Positions 19,345-28,273 of a stretch of DNA of 64,000 bases are shown in pieces (within the stretch, counting starts at the first letter, position 1; each line of letters starts with the position of its first letter). The notes beneath the pieces were generated by a model. It saw nothing but the letters and a program-made list of their open reading frames with translations, had not been told where the DNA came from and did not search any database. The translations under genes were made by a program, and so were the position numbers. This DNA is from Chromatiales bacterium (lineage in GTDB: Bacteria; Pseudomonadota; Gammaproteobacteria; UBA6429; Thiohalophilaceae), in assembly GCA_027076325.1 (NCBI GenBank), contig JALTJZ010000018.1:69045-133044 (forward strand). Direction: 5' to 3'.

Positions 19345-19896
19345 CTAAACACGTGCCGCAATGTTTAAAAACTCGCTGCTTTGCGCAAGTTTGGCCACAC
19401 TAAAAACACCCCATTCGACTTCGTTTTGTAAAAACGAACCCTTTAAGTACTTCTTTAGTTTATCCGATGTGTCTGGCAAATTTTCACTGTGTTCTTCAGT
19501 AAAAAAATGCCGCATACCATAAACTTCATCCACTAATAACCCTGAACTTAACTCACCATGCTGTACAACAATAACTCGCGATGATTTTCTGATTTTAGAA
19601 AGATCATTATCGATAAAACCATTTAAATCCATAATCGGCAGAAGGTTGCCACGAATATTGGCCAAACCTTTAACCCAGCGTAAGGTACTGGGTACCTTGG
19701 TAATATTTGGATATTTCAGAATTTCTGCAATATCTGCCATTGTCACCAGTAGATGCATATCCCCAACCCGAAAGCCAACACCCGACCATGTGCGCCGCAC
19801 TTCTGTTTTTTGTGGCAAACCAACCGCACGTTGTTGAGAACGTGTTTCAATTTGCTTTAATAAAGCAAAGGATGATAATGGTGCGGCACTGTTCAT
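19345..19896 (-). CDS. pilI: CheW-like adaptor PilI
   Basis: 183-residue adaptor linking PilJ to ChpA. The N-terminal ETRSQQRAVGLPQKTEVRRTW region is typical of PilI. The CheW domain shows GVGFRVGDMHLLVTMADIAEIL, VKGLANIRGNLLPIMDLNGF and VIVVQHGELSSGLLVDEVYGM. It follows pilH and precedes pilJ, the conserved order. Confidence is high from sequence and position together. Confidence 0.92.
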   Translation of the reverse strand: MNSAAPLSSFALLKQIETRSQQRAVGLPQKTEVRRTWSGVGFRVGDMHLLVTMADIAEILKYPNITKVPSTLRWVKGLANIRGNLLPIMDLNGFIDNDLSKIRKSSRVIVVQHGELSSGLLVDEVYGMRHFFTEEHSENLPDTSDKLKKYLKGSFLQNEVEWGVFSVAKLAQSSEFLNIAARV

Positions 19897-19933
19897 TTAC
19901 AAATCATCTCGTTATCGTTTATGTCCGTTACCC

Positions 19934-20299
19934 TTATTTCCCCAAAGCGGACGATATTTTGTTTAAGAAATCTGTTTCATCGACTGGCTTGGAAATATAA
20001 TCTTTTGCACCCTGACGCATTCCCCAAACACGATCCGTTTCCTGATCCTTCGTGGAAACGATAATAATAGGAATATGCTGTGTTTCAGGGTCTTTACTAA
20101 TGGCGCGTGTTGCCTGAAAACCGTTCATTCCCGGCATCACCACGTCCATTAAAATTAAGTCCGGCTTCATTGATTTTGCTTTCGCAATACCTTCTTCTGC
20201 GGACATAACAGCCTCAACACTGTAGCCGTGTTTTTGCAATATTCCCTGTAATACATGAATTTCTGTTGGGGAGTCATCTACTATTAAAATATTCGCCAT
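19934..20299 (-). CDS. pilH: Response regulator PilH
   Basis: Single receiver domain of 121 residues, the CheY-like PilH that tempers pilus motor signalling. Residues in place are the acidic pair in ILIVDDSPTEIHVL, the phosphoacceptor Asp in LILMDVVMPGMNGFQATR, Thr/Ser in IIIVSTKDQETD and Lys in DYISKPVDETDF. There is no output domain. It lies between pilG and pilI; small gaps suggest one operon. Confidence 0.94.
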   Translation of the reverse strand: MANILIVDDSPTEIHVLQGILQKHGYSVEAVMSAEEGIAKAKSMKPDLILMDVVMPGMNGFQATRAISKDPETQHIPIIIVSTKDQETDRVWGMRQGAKDYISKPVDETDFLNKISSALGK

Positions 20300-20335
20300 A
20301 ATACAACCTCAATCAATTAATTTTACAGAACAAGC

Positions 20336-20731
20336 CTAACCCACTCGTTCGTCCAGAACATGTCGTTTAATTGCGCCTAACAATTCCTCTTTAGTGAAAG
20401 GTTTTGTCAGATACTGTTCAGAACCCACTATTCGCCCCCTGGCACGATCAAATAAACCATCTTTACTTGAAAGCATAATCACCGGTGTTTTCTGGAACAC
20501 CTTGTTATTCTTTATTAATGCGGTGGTTTGGTAACCATCTAAACGCGGCATCATAATATCAACAAAAATAATATCCGGATTATTATCTGCAATTTTTGAC
20601 AGTGCCTCAAAACCATCCGTTGCGGTAATCACATCGCAACCGACCTTCTTTAGTAAAGTTTCTGCTGTGCGACGAATTGTCTTGCTGTCGTCGATCACCA
20701 TTACTTTTAAATCCTGATAAATATCACTCAT
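20336..20731 (-). CDS. pilG: Response regulator PilG
   Basis: 131-residue receiver, first gene of the Pil-Chp cluster, thought to promote pilus extension and cAMP signalling in Pseudomonas. Visible residues are DDSKTIRRTAETLL, phosphoacceptor Asp in IIFVDIMMPRLDGYQTT, VIMLSSKDGLFDRAR and the KPFTKEELL lysine. It is divergent from gshB across about 467 bases that carry a candidate promoter, a terminator-like hairpin and a palindrome. Confidence 0.94.
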   Translation of the reverse strand: MSDIYQDLKVMVIDDSKTIRRTAETLLKKVGCDVITATDGFEALSKIADNNPDIIFVDIMMPRLDGYQTTALIKNNKVFQKTPVIMLSSKDGLFDRARGRIVGSEQYLTKPFTKEELLGAIKRHVLDERVG

Positions 20732-20780
20732 ACCTGTTTTCTAAATTCCAAAATTCTTTATGCATTGTAAATTCTTGTAA

Positions 20781-20797
20781 GTATTCTTAAAGAATAC
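20781..20797. promoter_or_regulatory. Perfect 17-bp palindrome upstream of pilG
   Basis: GTATTCTT-A-AAGAATAC has perfect 8-base arms around one base. It lies 50 bases before the pilG start, over the -35 position of a possible TACAAT promoter. It could be an operator for a dimeric regulator; which one is unknown. Confidence 0.4.
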
Positions 20798-20838
20798 CTA
20801 AACTTAACGGCCAGTTAACCATGAAAAATGTACGCGCC

Positions 20839-20869
20839 AAAAAATAATCTCAGCCCAAAGAGATTATTT
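20839..20869 (-). terminator. Terminator-like hairpin in the pilG leader
   Basis: On the minus strand AAATAATCTC and GAGATTATTT form 10 perfect pairs around an 8-base loop, and the 3' arm runs into a U6 tract. It lies about 55 bases after the candidate pilG promoter and 108 bases before the pilG ATG. It could end a small RNA or attenuate the operon. The stem is AT-rich, so strength is uncertain. Confidence 0.5.
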
Positions 20870-21198
20870 ACAAACAAATATTTAACATAGTTTTTAAGAA
20901 CAATCCATAAGTATTTATATTACTTAGGATATTTCCTTTCTCAGTATAGTCAAGCTAAGTCTAGCAAGACATCACCAAAGCATCCAGAATTGATTATTTT
21001 TCATACAAAATAATAGCAGATAAACACGCCTGATTAGTTACTATCGGCGATTTAACAGTGTAACTTTAACCCTTGAGTTAGCGTAAAAAGAGGTAACACT
21101 CGCCCCACTAAATCAAAATTTTTAGGCTAAATGCCCATATTTTAAATATTATTTTATGTTAACCTGAAAACTCCTGACATTTAAACAGATTTGCCCCC

Positions 21199-22155
21199 AT
21201 GCCCACTCAACCCGTTAAATTTGCCATTGTGATGGATCCCCCCGAGCAACTGAACCCTGTCAAAGACAGCAGCCTTGCCATGCTCGAAGAAGCCCAGAAT
21301 CGAGGCTGGCAAACTTACTACATTAATCCACACTCGTTAGCGTATGGTGATACGGCAACAGCAACCTGTTTTCCTATAAAACTTCAATTAAATCAACAGG
21401 ATTGGTTCCAACTTGGTGAAGCAGAAGCACGCCCTCTTGGCAATATAGACATCATTATTATGCGCAAAGATCCGCCCTTTAATATGAACTATATTTATGC
21501 CACCTACTTGCTCGAACTGGCCGAAAAACAGGGAACGCTGGTGGTTAACCGACCCCAAAGCCTCCGTGATGCCAATGAAAAGCTGTTTACCCTGCAATTT
21601 CCACAATGCTGTGCTCCCACACTGGTTGCCAGTGATATGGCTCAATTAAAGGCATTTCTGCAGCAGCATGGCGATATTATCGTCAAACCCCTCGATGGCA
21701 TGGGTGGAGTATCCATTTTCCGCATAAAACAGAATGACCCCAATATTGCCGTTATTTTTGAAACCATAACCCAATATGGCCAAACACCCATTATTGCGCA
21801 GCGTTTTATCCCGGAAATTAGTGAGGGGGATAAGCGTATTTTGCTGATTGACGGCGAGCCTGTCCCTTATGCACTCGCAAGAGTCCCCGCCAAAGGCGAA
21901 ACCCGCGGTAATCTGGCCGCTGGCGGCAGTGGTATTGGCCTGCCACTCAGCGAACGGGATTTATGGATTTGCAGGCAAATTGGCCCCACATTATCTAAAA
22001 TGGGCTTGAGTTTTGTTGGTATTGATGTGATTGGCGACTACCTGACAGAAATTAACGTCACAAGCCCGACCTGTATTCGAGAGCTGGATAAGCTGTACGA
22101 TTTAAATATCAGCAAAATCTTGCTCGATACGCTTGAAGAAAAAATAAAGGAATAA
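21199..22155 (+). CDS. gshB: Glutathione synthetase
   Basis: ATP-grasp ligase joining gamma-glutamylcysteine and glycine to make glutathione, cytoplasmic. 318 residues, the normal length. Motifs are KFAIVMDPPEQLNPVKDSS at the N-terminus, DPPFNMNYIYATYLLE, the ATP-grasp IIVKPLDGMGGVSIFR, GDKRILLIDGEPVPYALARVP and GIDVIGDYLTEINVTSPT. Its place beside pilG is conserved in Pseudomonas-like genomes. Together with ggt at 34 kb it suggests an active glutathione economy. apbE follows 27 bases later. Confidence 0.96.
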   Translation: MPTQPVKFAIVMDPPEQLNPVKDSSLAMLEEAQNRGWQTYYINPHSLAYGDTATATCFPIKLQLNQQDWFQLGEAEARPLGNIDIIIMRKDPPFNMNYIYATYLLELAEKQGTLVVNRPQSLRDANEKLFTLQFPQCCAPTLVASDMAQLKAFLQQHGDIIVKPLDGMGGVSIFRIKQNDPNIAVIFETITQYGQTPIIAQRFIPEISEGDKRILLIDGEPVPYALARVPAKGETRGNLAAGGSGIGLPLSERDLWICRQIGPTLSKMGLSFVGIDVIGDYLTEINVTSPTCIRELDKLYDLNISKILLDTLEEKIKE

Positions 22156-22182
22156 AAGGCACTTGCCCTTCGTCTTCTACAT

Positions 22183-23238
22183 ATGTTTATAACAACCCTG
22201 CTTCGACTTACTATCAGCTTAGTCTTTTTACTGAGTATTAGCGCTTGCCAACAGGCAACACCATCCTATAAAACAGCCATTTTCTCTTTTGGAACGCTTA
22301 TTCAGGTCGAAGTCAGCGACGTCAACGAATCACAGGCACAAAAAATATTTAAAGCCATCGAAGATGATTTAAAACGCATGCATGTCTTATGGCATCCGTG
22401 GCAGTCCGGCCCAATGGGACGCACCAATAGTTTATGCGGCATGGCCGGCACCTTTTCCGCCCCCACCTCGGTTATCCCTTTAGTCATAAAGGCAAAACAG
22501 CTCGCAATACAAAGTGAGCATTTGTTCAACCCAGCCATCGGTAATCTGGTCAAACTCTGGGGCTTTCAGCAAGATTCCTTTGACAAAAACACGCCACCCG
22601 CTGATGATAAAATACAGGCTTTACTGAAAGCAAACCCACGAATGACAGATATAACCATTAAAGGTGTTCGCTTTACCTGTCGTAACCCGGCCGTACGAAT
22701 TGACCTCGGTGGCATTGCAAAAGGCTATGCACTGGAAAAAATAATTGACAATCTAAAGCAGAATTTTCAAGTTAAAAATATCATGATCAGTGCCGGTGGT
22801 GACTTAAAAGCAATAGGCCGGCATGGCGAACGCCCGTGGGTGATAGGCATTCGCGATCCACTGGCAACCGACAAACAAACCGCCATCGCCACAGTTAAAG
22901 CTAAAAGTGGTGATAGTGTTTTCACATCCGGTAGTTATGAACGTTACTATCTGGCCAACAACAAACGCATCCACCATATTATTGACCCGCGCAGCGGCTA
23001 CCCGGCCAAAGGCAGTTTATCGGTAACCGTTATTCACCCCGATGCCACCACCGCCGATGCGGCCGCAACAGCACTGTTTGTTGCCGGTCCAAACCAGTGG
23101 ATTAAACTGGCTAATAAAATGGGAATTAAATATGTTTTATTGATTGATGATAAAAATAATATACATGTAACACAGGCCATGCTGGATCGTGTTGAATTTA
23201 TAAAAGAACCGAAAAGTTTATTTGTGGTATGGCCTTAA
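22183..23238 (+). CDS. apbE: FAD:protein FMN transferase, ApbE lipoprotein
   Basis: Periplasmic Mg-dependent enzyme that attaches FMN to threonines of proteins such as Nqr/Rnf subunits. There is an N-terminal signal with lipobox SISAC at Cys22. The ApbE domain has SFGTLIQVEV, FNPAIGNLVKLWGF, RIDLGGIAKGYALEKII, NIMISAGGDLKAIG, RDPLA and HHIIDPRSGYPA, then the DATTADAAATALFV metal-binding segment. 351 residues. It starts 27 bases after gshB. Its last 21 bases overlap the end of the convergent hydantoinase-like gene. No target flavoprotein is encoded nearby. Confidence 0.93.
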   Translation: MFITTLLRLTISLVFLLSISACQQATPSYKTAIFSFGTLIQVEVSDVNESQAQKIFKAIEDDLKRMHVLWHPWQSGPMGRTNSLCGMAGTFSAPTSVIPLVIKAKQLAIQSEHLFNPAIGNLVKLWGFQQDSFDKNTPPADDKIQALLKANPRMTDITIKGVRFTCRNPAVRIDLGGIAKGYALEKIIDNLKQNFQVKNIMISAGGDLKAIGRHGERPWVIGIRDPLATDKQTAIATVKAKSGDSVFTSGSYERYYLANNKRIHHIIDPRSGYPAKGSLSVTVIHPDATTADAAATALFVAGPNQWIKLANKMGIKYVLLIDDKNNIHVTQAMLDRVEFIKEPKSLFVVWP

Positions 23239-25230
23239 AATTAAATTCCCAAAGCTGTCCATCTCACATTGCCAACCACTATCAACAAATGTTGTTGCCG
23301 TTGTTTCTGTAATTAATGCCGGGCCGGTAATGAGCTGAGAAACGGCTATTTCTTCACGAGGGTACACTGCAATGTTGTTACCCGGTACGGAAGTATCGAG
23401 AGGCTTAACTTTTTTATTTTTAGCCCTAACCTTATCAAGCTGTAACATTTTCTGATTTGCATTTAAGCTCACGCGTACATTTACCAGTTCAACAGGTAAA
23501 TCCAGCCGATGACCATAGCGTTGTTGATGACGTGTTATAAATTCCTGTTTGCATTGTTGAATCGCAGTTTTATCTAAATACGCATAGGGAATACTTAACG
23601 TATAAGACTGCCCCTGATAGCGACAATCCAGGCGAGTTGTAATCGCTATATCTTTTTTTACAACCGCCTCTTTCAACAAAGCCACTTCACCCTGATTGAT
23701 TAATTGAGCCAGAGCCTGATTAATTTCATCCTCAATCTTGTCACTTAACAAGGCATTGAGTGTTCGCGAAAGTTCCCGACCCTTTGGAGCCACCAGCATA
23801 CCCAAAGCAGATAATACCCCTGAATACACCGGTACCATTGCAGTTGAAATTTGCAAGGCATTAGCCAATGCACAAACATGCAGGCCACCGGCACCACCAA
23901 AGGAAGTTAAACATAAATCACGCGGGTCGATACCACGCTGTACCGACATTACCCGCAGCGCATTGGCCATATGCTCATTGGCAATTTTAACAATGCCCTG
24001 CGCCGTTTGTTCGCAACTTAAATTCAGTTGCGCTGCCAGCGTATGAACGGCTTTATATGCCGCATCGACATCTAGCGATAGCCCACCACCTAAAAATGCT
24101 TCGGGTAACAATCGCCCAAGTACTAAATTAGCGTCGGTTACTGTTGCTGCAACACCCCCTTGCCCGTAACAAGCTGGCCCCGGACTGGCACTGGCTGACT
24201 CTGGCCCGACCTGTAACAGGCCACCGGCATCAATAAAAGCAATCGAGCCACCACCGGCACCAATGGTATGCATATCCACCATCGGGATGGCCACAGGGTA
24301 AGCTGCAATTTTAGATTCATTGGTGAGTTGTATTTTACCTTCGATTAATGCGACATCGGTTGAGGTGCCCCCCATATCAAAGGTCAACAGACGCTTAAAG
24401 CGGGTAAGTTTGCCAAGATATTCTGCCGCAGCCAAACCACCGGCTGGCCCGGATAAAAGCATATGCACGGCCTGTTCACCAGCCAGTTCAGCAGCAATGG
24501 TATTGCCAGCGCTTTGCATAACGGTAATAGTGGTTCTGGCAGCAACACTATTAGTAACACCCTGTTGTAAACGTTTTAAATAACCCTGTACCAACGGCCC
24601 GACATACGCATTTAGCCAGGTTGTCATGCCACGCTCATACTCCTTGTATTCAGGCAAAATATTTGAAGAACATGAAATAAATAACGCCGGGAAAGCTTTT
24701 TGTAACGCCTGTGCAATTTGTTTTTCAAAGCGATCATCCAGATACGAAAATAACAAATTAATCACCACCGATTGTGGTTTTAAGGCTTTAACCTGCTTCA
24801 CTAAATTCTCTAAATCCTGCGAGCTTAAATCATCCAGCACTTCACCGCTTGCCGACAGTCGCCCACCGGTTTCAAGACAATATTCAGCTTTAACCGGTAG
24901 TGCATTGTATGCCGGTTGCAAATTATATAGTTCCCGACGCGCCTGCCGCCCTAAACTCAGCATATCCTTAAAACCACGATTAGTAATAAAAACCGTATTC
25001 ACGCCTTTGCCTTCTAATACAGCATTGGTTGCAACAGTTGAACCATGCACGATATATAAATTATCGCTAGCGGCAAGTGTGGTAAGTTGTAAATCGCTTA
25101 TCCCGGCAAGAATAGCCTGCTCAGGAGCCTGTGGAGTAGATAAAACTTTATGGGTTTGCAATTGGTTATTTTTAAGCAAAACAAAATCAGTAAAAGTTCC
25201 GCCAGTATCAACGCCTAAATAAATATTCAT
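23218..25230 (-). CDS. Hydantoinase/oxoprolinase family protein (HyuA-like)
   Basis: 670 residues with the ASKHA-type fold of HyuA. The N-terminal LGVDTGGTFTDFVLL phosphate loop, VHGSTVATNAVLEGKG and the LTFDMGGTSTDVALI motif are diagnostic. VVINLLFSYLDDRFE and FGGAGGLHVCALANAL fit the hydantoinase A domain, and a C-terminal beta-rich part is present. Members hydrolyse hydantoins or 5-oxoproline with ATP, usually with a HyuB partner, but no hyuB-like gene is in this window. Beside gshB, a 5-oxoproline role in glutathione turnover is plausible but only inferred. It converges on and overlaps apbE by 21 bases. Confidence 0.85.
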   Translation of the reverse strand: MNIYLGVDTGGTFTDFVLLKNNQLQTHKVLSTPQAPEQAILAGISDLQLTTLAASDNLYIVHGSTVATNAVLEGKGVNTVFITNRGFKDMLSLGRQARRELYNLQPAYNALPVKAEYCLETGGRLSASGEVLDDLSSQDLENLVKQVKALKPQSVVINLLFSYLDDRFEKQIAQALQKAFPALFISCSSNILPEYKEYERGMTTWLNAYVGPLVQGYLKRLQQGVTNSVAARTTITVMQSAGNTIAAELAGEQAVHMLLSGPAGGLAAAEYLGKLTRFKRLLTFDMGGTSTDVALIEGKIQLTNESKIAAYPVAIPMVDMHTIGAGGGSIAFIDAGGLLQVGPESASASPGPACYGQGGVAATVTDANLVLGRLLPEAFLGGGLSLDVDAAYKAVHTLAAQLNLSCEQTAQGIVKIANEHMANALRVMSVQRGIDPRDLCLTSFGGAGGLHVCALANALQISTAMVPVYSGVLSALGMLVAPKGRELSRTLNALLSDKIEDEINQALAQLINQGEVALLKEAVVKKDIAITTRLDCRYQGQSYTLSIPYAYLDKTAIQQCKQEFITRHQQRYGHRLDLPVELVNVRVSLNANQKMLQLDKVRAKNKKVKPLDTSVPGNNIAVYPREEIAVSQLITGPALITETTATTFVDSGWQCEMDSFGNLILRPYHK

Positions 25231-25315
25231 AGTGGCCGATTATAAAGGGTTTTCGCCAGTGTAATGCAGTGTAATGCAAAAAATATTACTGACACCCAAT
25301 GAGGTGCCTTTTAAG

Positions 25316-26377
25316 TTATTCGGAAGATTCCAGCACCACTCGATTTCGCCCCTGATGCTTGGCCTGATATAAAGCATGATCCACCCGAGCGAGTAAAGTT
25401 AGATCTGTATCACCCTGCTGCCAGACAGCAACACCAATACTAACAGTAAGCGGAATAGCATAATCCTCAGCCTGAAAAGCTTTAGCATTAATACAGCCGC
25501 AAATTCGTTCGGTAATTTGTTTAGCAACCCCCATATCTGCACGAGGCAAAACAAGCAGGAATTCGTCACCGCCATAACGACCTAAGACATCACCACCACG
25601 CAGTACGGCTTTCATTCTTGCCGCCACATCCGTTAAAACCTGGTCACCAACAAGATGGCCATACTTATCATTAACCGATTTAAAGAAATCCAGATCGATC
25701 ATTGCAACACAAAAACAATACTGCTTTTGCTCCGCCTTCTTTAAATTAGCCTGCAAATAATCCAGCACTCTGGCTCGGCTGGCAACCTGCGTTAATTCAT
25801 CCAGACCAATTTTTGAAGTTAGCAACTGCCGCTCATCCATTAACGCATCAATTGAGCTATTCATATCACGTACTTTTTTAGTGTGATAGGCATCAATTGC
25901 CAGCGACATATCCAGTGCAGAAATTCTGGATACCAGCTTCATTAAAGGTAAAAATTGCCCGCTTTCCGAGGCAATACTTTTAACAATAAAATCAAACAGC
26001 AAATCATCTAATATCCGAAAAGCCATTAAGTAATAGCTCAGTGGTAAACCAATCAAGGCATGTACACGGCCAATCTGTAAGCGCTCTTCAAAGTATTCAG
26101 CTGTTTCAAGATTAACACCATACGATTGAAGATAAGCAAGCTGTGTTCTGTGCAAGCTATCAATTTCCCCATGTTCAAGCAAAAAGGCTTTGACCTCGGG
26201 AAAAGATAGCAGCGCCTCATAAAAATCTGCTACTATTTCCTCGCCATAAGGTTCGATTATCTTGCCATGCAACAGTTTAACCAGCGCAATATCCACAGCC
26301 GACAAACCCATCATCGCAACACGTAACTTTCGTTGTGCAGTGTTAAATCCGTACTTGTCGCAGAGCGTATTATGCAT
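25316..26377 (-). CDS. Globin-coupled diguanylate cyclase
   Basis: 353 residues: an N-terminal globin-coupled sensor domain (about 15-165) and a C-terminal GGDEF domain (about 190-350). In the sensor, RLQIGRVHALIGLPLSYYL places the proximal haem His at 106, the classic globin-sensor motif. The cyclase active site is GGDEF at 269-273 in GRYGGDEFLLV, so it should make c-di-GMP. RGGD at 260-263, five residues before GGDEF, is a product-inhibition site. It resembles the oxygen sensor DosC. It would link oxygen or another gas to c-di-GMP level. Monocistronic, divergent from the ABC operon. Confidence 0.9.
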   Translation of the reverse strand: MHNTLCDKYGFNTAQRKLRVAMMGLSAVDIALVKLLHGKIIEPYGEEIVADFYEALLSFPEVKAFLLEHGEIDSLHRTQLAYLQSYGVNLETAEYFEERLQIGRVHALIGLPLSYYLMAFRILDDLLFDFIVKSIASESGQFLPLMKLVSRISALDMSLAIDAYHTKKVRDMNSSIDALMDERQLLTSKIGLDELTQVASRARVLDYLQANLKKAEQKQYCFCVAMIDLDFFKSVNDKYGHLVGDQVLTDVAARMKAVLRGGDVLGRYGGDEFLLVLPRADMGVAKQITERICGCINAKAFQAEDYAIPLTVSIGVAVWQQGDTDLTLLARVDHALYQAKHQGRNRVVLESSE

Positions 26378-26476
26378 ATAATCTACAAATAAATTTTATT
26401 TTTTCAAGATTAAAATAAGGTATATTAAAGCCTTATCGGCTAGTACCAAACTTAACTTAACTAAAAGTATAGAAAA

Positions 26477-27460
26477 ATGATGTCGACTCCTTTACTGATG
26501 CATATTGAACATTTATCCCGCCATTACGGCGAGCTAAAAGCAGTGAATGCGGTTAATTTTGAACTGAACCGTGGAGAAGTTTTAGGCTTTTTAGGCCCTA
26601 ACGGTGCAGGCAAATCCACTACCATGCAAATGATTACCGGCAATCTCGCCCCCACAGCGGGCAAAATCACTATTAATGGCCTCGACCTGCTCGACCAACC
26701 CAAACTAGCAAAAGCGGAAATCGGTTATCTGCCCGAACAGCCCCCTTTATACATAGAATTAAGTGTCGAAGAATATTTAAACTTTTGTGCAAAAATAAAC
26801 GGCATTAACCGCGCCGCTCAAAGCGCCGCCGTCAACAAAGCCATTGAGCGTTGCGGGCTAGGTGAAGTGAAGTCACGTCTAATTTCAAACCTGTCAAAAG
26901 GCTACCAACAACGTACTGGCATTGCCCAGGCCATTATCCATACGCCTGCCATTGTGATCCTGGATGAACCCACGGTTGGGCTTGACCCTATCCAGATCCG
27001 CGAGATTCGTAAACTTATCCGTGAATTAGGCAAAGAGCACAGCGTCATCCTGTCTACCCATATTTTGCCAGAAGTACAAATGACCTGTGACCGGGTACAG
27101 ATTATCAACAAAGGCCAACTGGTGTTTAGTGACTCTATCGACAATTTAAACCAGTCGATGCAGGCCACCAGCCTTATCGTTCAGTTTGAGAATAACCCGG
27201 ACGATGCCATCCTCAGCGCAATTGATAATGTAGATAAAATTGAACACCTTGAAGACCGGCGTATTCGCATTCATTTTAATAGCGCGCCAGCGCAACAAAG
27301 CCCGGCAAAACAAATAGCAATAGAAGCGGTTAACAATAACTGGGGCTTACTGGAATTAAATCCCGAGCAAAAAACACTGGAGCAAATTTTTGTGGAAATC
27401 ACTTCATCTGAATCAGTAACAGAAAAGGCTGAGCAACACACAACGGAGGATGCCGCATGA
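26477..27460 (+). CDS. ABC transporter ATP-binding protein, GldA-like
   Basis: ATPase of an ABC-2-type exporter. Walker A is GPNGAGKSTTMQM (about residue 42), the signature LSKGYQQRTGIAQA, Walker B IVILDEPTVGLDP, and the H-loop STHILPEV. The C-terminal 90 residues are the extension common to gliding-type (GldA) and CcmA-like ATPases. 327 residues. The gene overlaps the next by ATGA (27457-27460), so the two are translationally coupled. The substrate is unknown. Confidence 0.9.
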   Translation: MMSTPLLMHIEHLSRHYGELKAVNAVNFELNRGEVLGFLGPNGAGKSTTMQMITGNLAPTAGKITINGLDLLDQPKLAKAEIGYLPEQPPLYIELSVEEYLNFCAKINGINRAAQSAAVNKAIERCGLGEVKSRLISNLSKGYQQRTGIAQAIIHTPAIVILDEPTVGLDPIQIREIRKLIRELGKEHSVILSTHILPEVQMTCDRVQIINKGQLVFSDSIDNLNQSMQATSLIVQFENNPDDAILSAIDNVDKIEHLEDRRIRIHFNSAPAQQSPAKQIAIEAVNNNWGLLELNPEQKTLEQIFVEITSSESVTEKAEQHTTEDAA

Positions 27461-28218
27461 ATATTTTAACCATTGCATCCCGTGAGCTACGCAGTTTATT
27501 TTTATCCCCACTGGCCTGGTCTATCCTTGGGGTTGTGCAATTTATTTTTGCTTATATTTTTCTCGCCCAGCTCAATACCTTTATACAGATTCAGCCACAA
27601 CTGGCCAATATTGAAAATGCACCCGGTGCAACAGAATTTATCGCCACACCATTGTTTGCAACCTCGGCGATTATTTTTATGCTGGTAACACCTTTAATAA
27701 CCATGCGGATAATTGCAGGCGAACGCACTAATAAAAGTCTGACATTACTATTTTCTGCGCCCCTGTCCATGACCGATATTATTCTTGGCAAGTTCCTTGG
27801 TGTTGTTGGTTTTCTGCTTTGCATGGCCGTAATGTTGGCGCTCATGCCCCTGTCGCTTGGTTTCAGCGGCAGCCTGGACTACGGTTTATTCTTTTCCGCC
27901 TGGTTAGGGCTGGTTTTACTTGTCTCAAGTTTCGCCGCCATTGGCGTTTATATGTCAAGCTTAACAACACAACCTACCGTTGCCGCTATCAGTACTTTTG
28001 GGGTGTTATTAATGCTCTGGATTCTCGACTGGTCGAGTGACAAAGTGGCCGATACGAATGCCAGTGGTGTGCTGGAATACGTTTCTATGCTGCGCCATTT
28101 TGAAGCTATGTCAAAAGGCTTATTCAGTTCAGCCGATTTTATGTATTTTATTTTAGTCTCTGCGACTTTTTTAATCTTGTCTATTCGACGTTTAGATGGT
28201 GATCGCCTGCAACGTTAA
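27457..28218 (+). CDS. ABC-2 type permease, GldF-like
   Basis: 253 residues with six predicted membrane helices: SLAWSILGVVQFIFAYIF-like entry, then LFATSAIIFMLVTPLITMRI, a LGKFLGVVGFLLCMAVMLAL helix and two further pairs. ITMRIIAGERTNKSLTLLFSAP is the cytoplasmic motif typical of this permease family. It follows the ATPase with a 4-base overlap and precedes a GldG-like gene. Together they form an exporter complex of unknown cargo, known from gliding bacteria but also from many non-gliding proteobacteria. Confidence 0.88.
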   Translation: MNILTIASRELRSLFLSPLAWSILGVVQFIFAYIFLAQLNTFIQIQPQLANIENAPGATEFIATPLFATSAIIFMLVTPLITMRIIAGERTNKSLTLLFSAPLSMTDIILGKFLGVVGFLLCMAVMLALMPLSLGFSGSLDYGLFFSAWLGLVLLVSSFAAIGVYMSSLTTQPTVAAISTFGVLLMLWILDWSSDKVADTNASGVLEYVSMLRHFEAMSKGLFSSADFMYFILVSATFLILSIRRLDGDRLQR

Positions 28219-28273
28219 AAAAACAAAGAAATAACCAGCTCCGATCAGATTAAAAATTTATTAAGGTTTAAAC

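Larger units (their letters stand above)
20732..21198. other. Divergent control region between pilG and gshB
   Basis: 467 AT-rich bases without a gene. Reading toward pilG (minus): TTGACT (20948-20953) with TATCCT (20926-20931) and a 16-base spacer; a terminator-like hairpin at 20839-20869; and the palindrome GTATTCTTAAAGAATAC at 20781-20797 next to a second possible -10, TACAAT (20764-20769). These imply a leader of about 190 bases. Toward gshB nothing better than AT-rich -10-like stretches is seen. Confidence 0.5.

Noticed and set aside
24626..25222. 198-codon plus-strand frame opposite the hydantoinase-like gene
   Set aside because: The opposite strand is clearly a conserved HyuA-like protein; this frame shows no motif.
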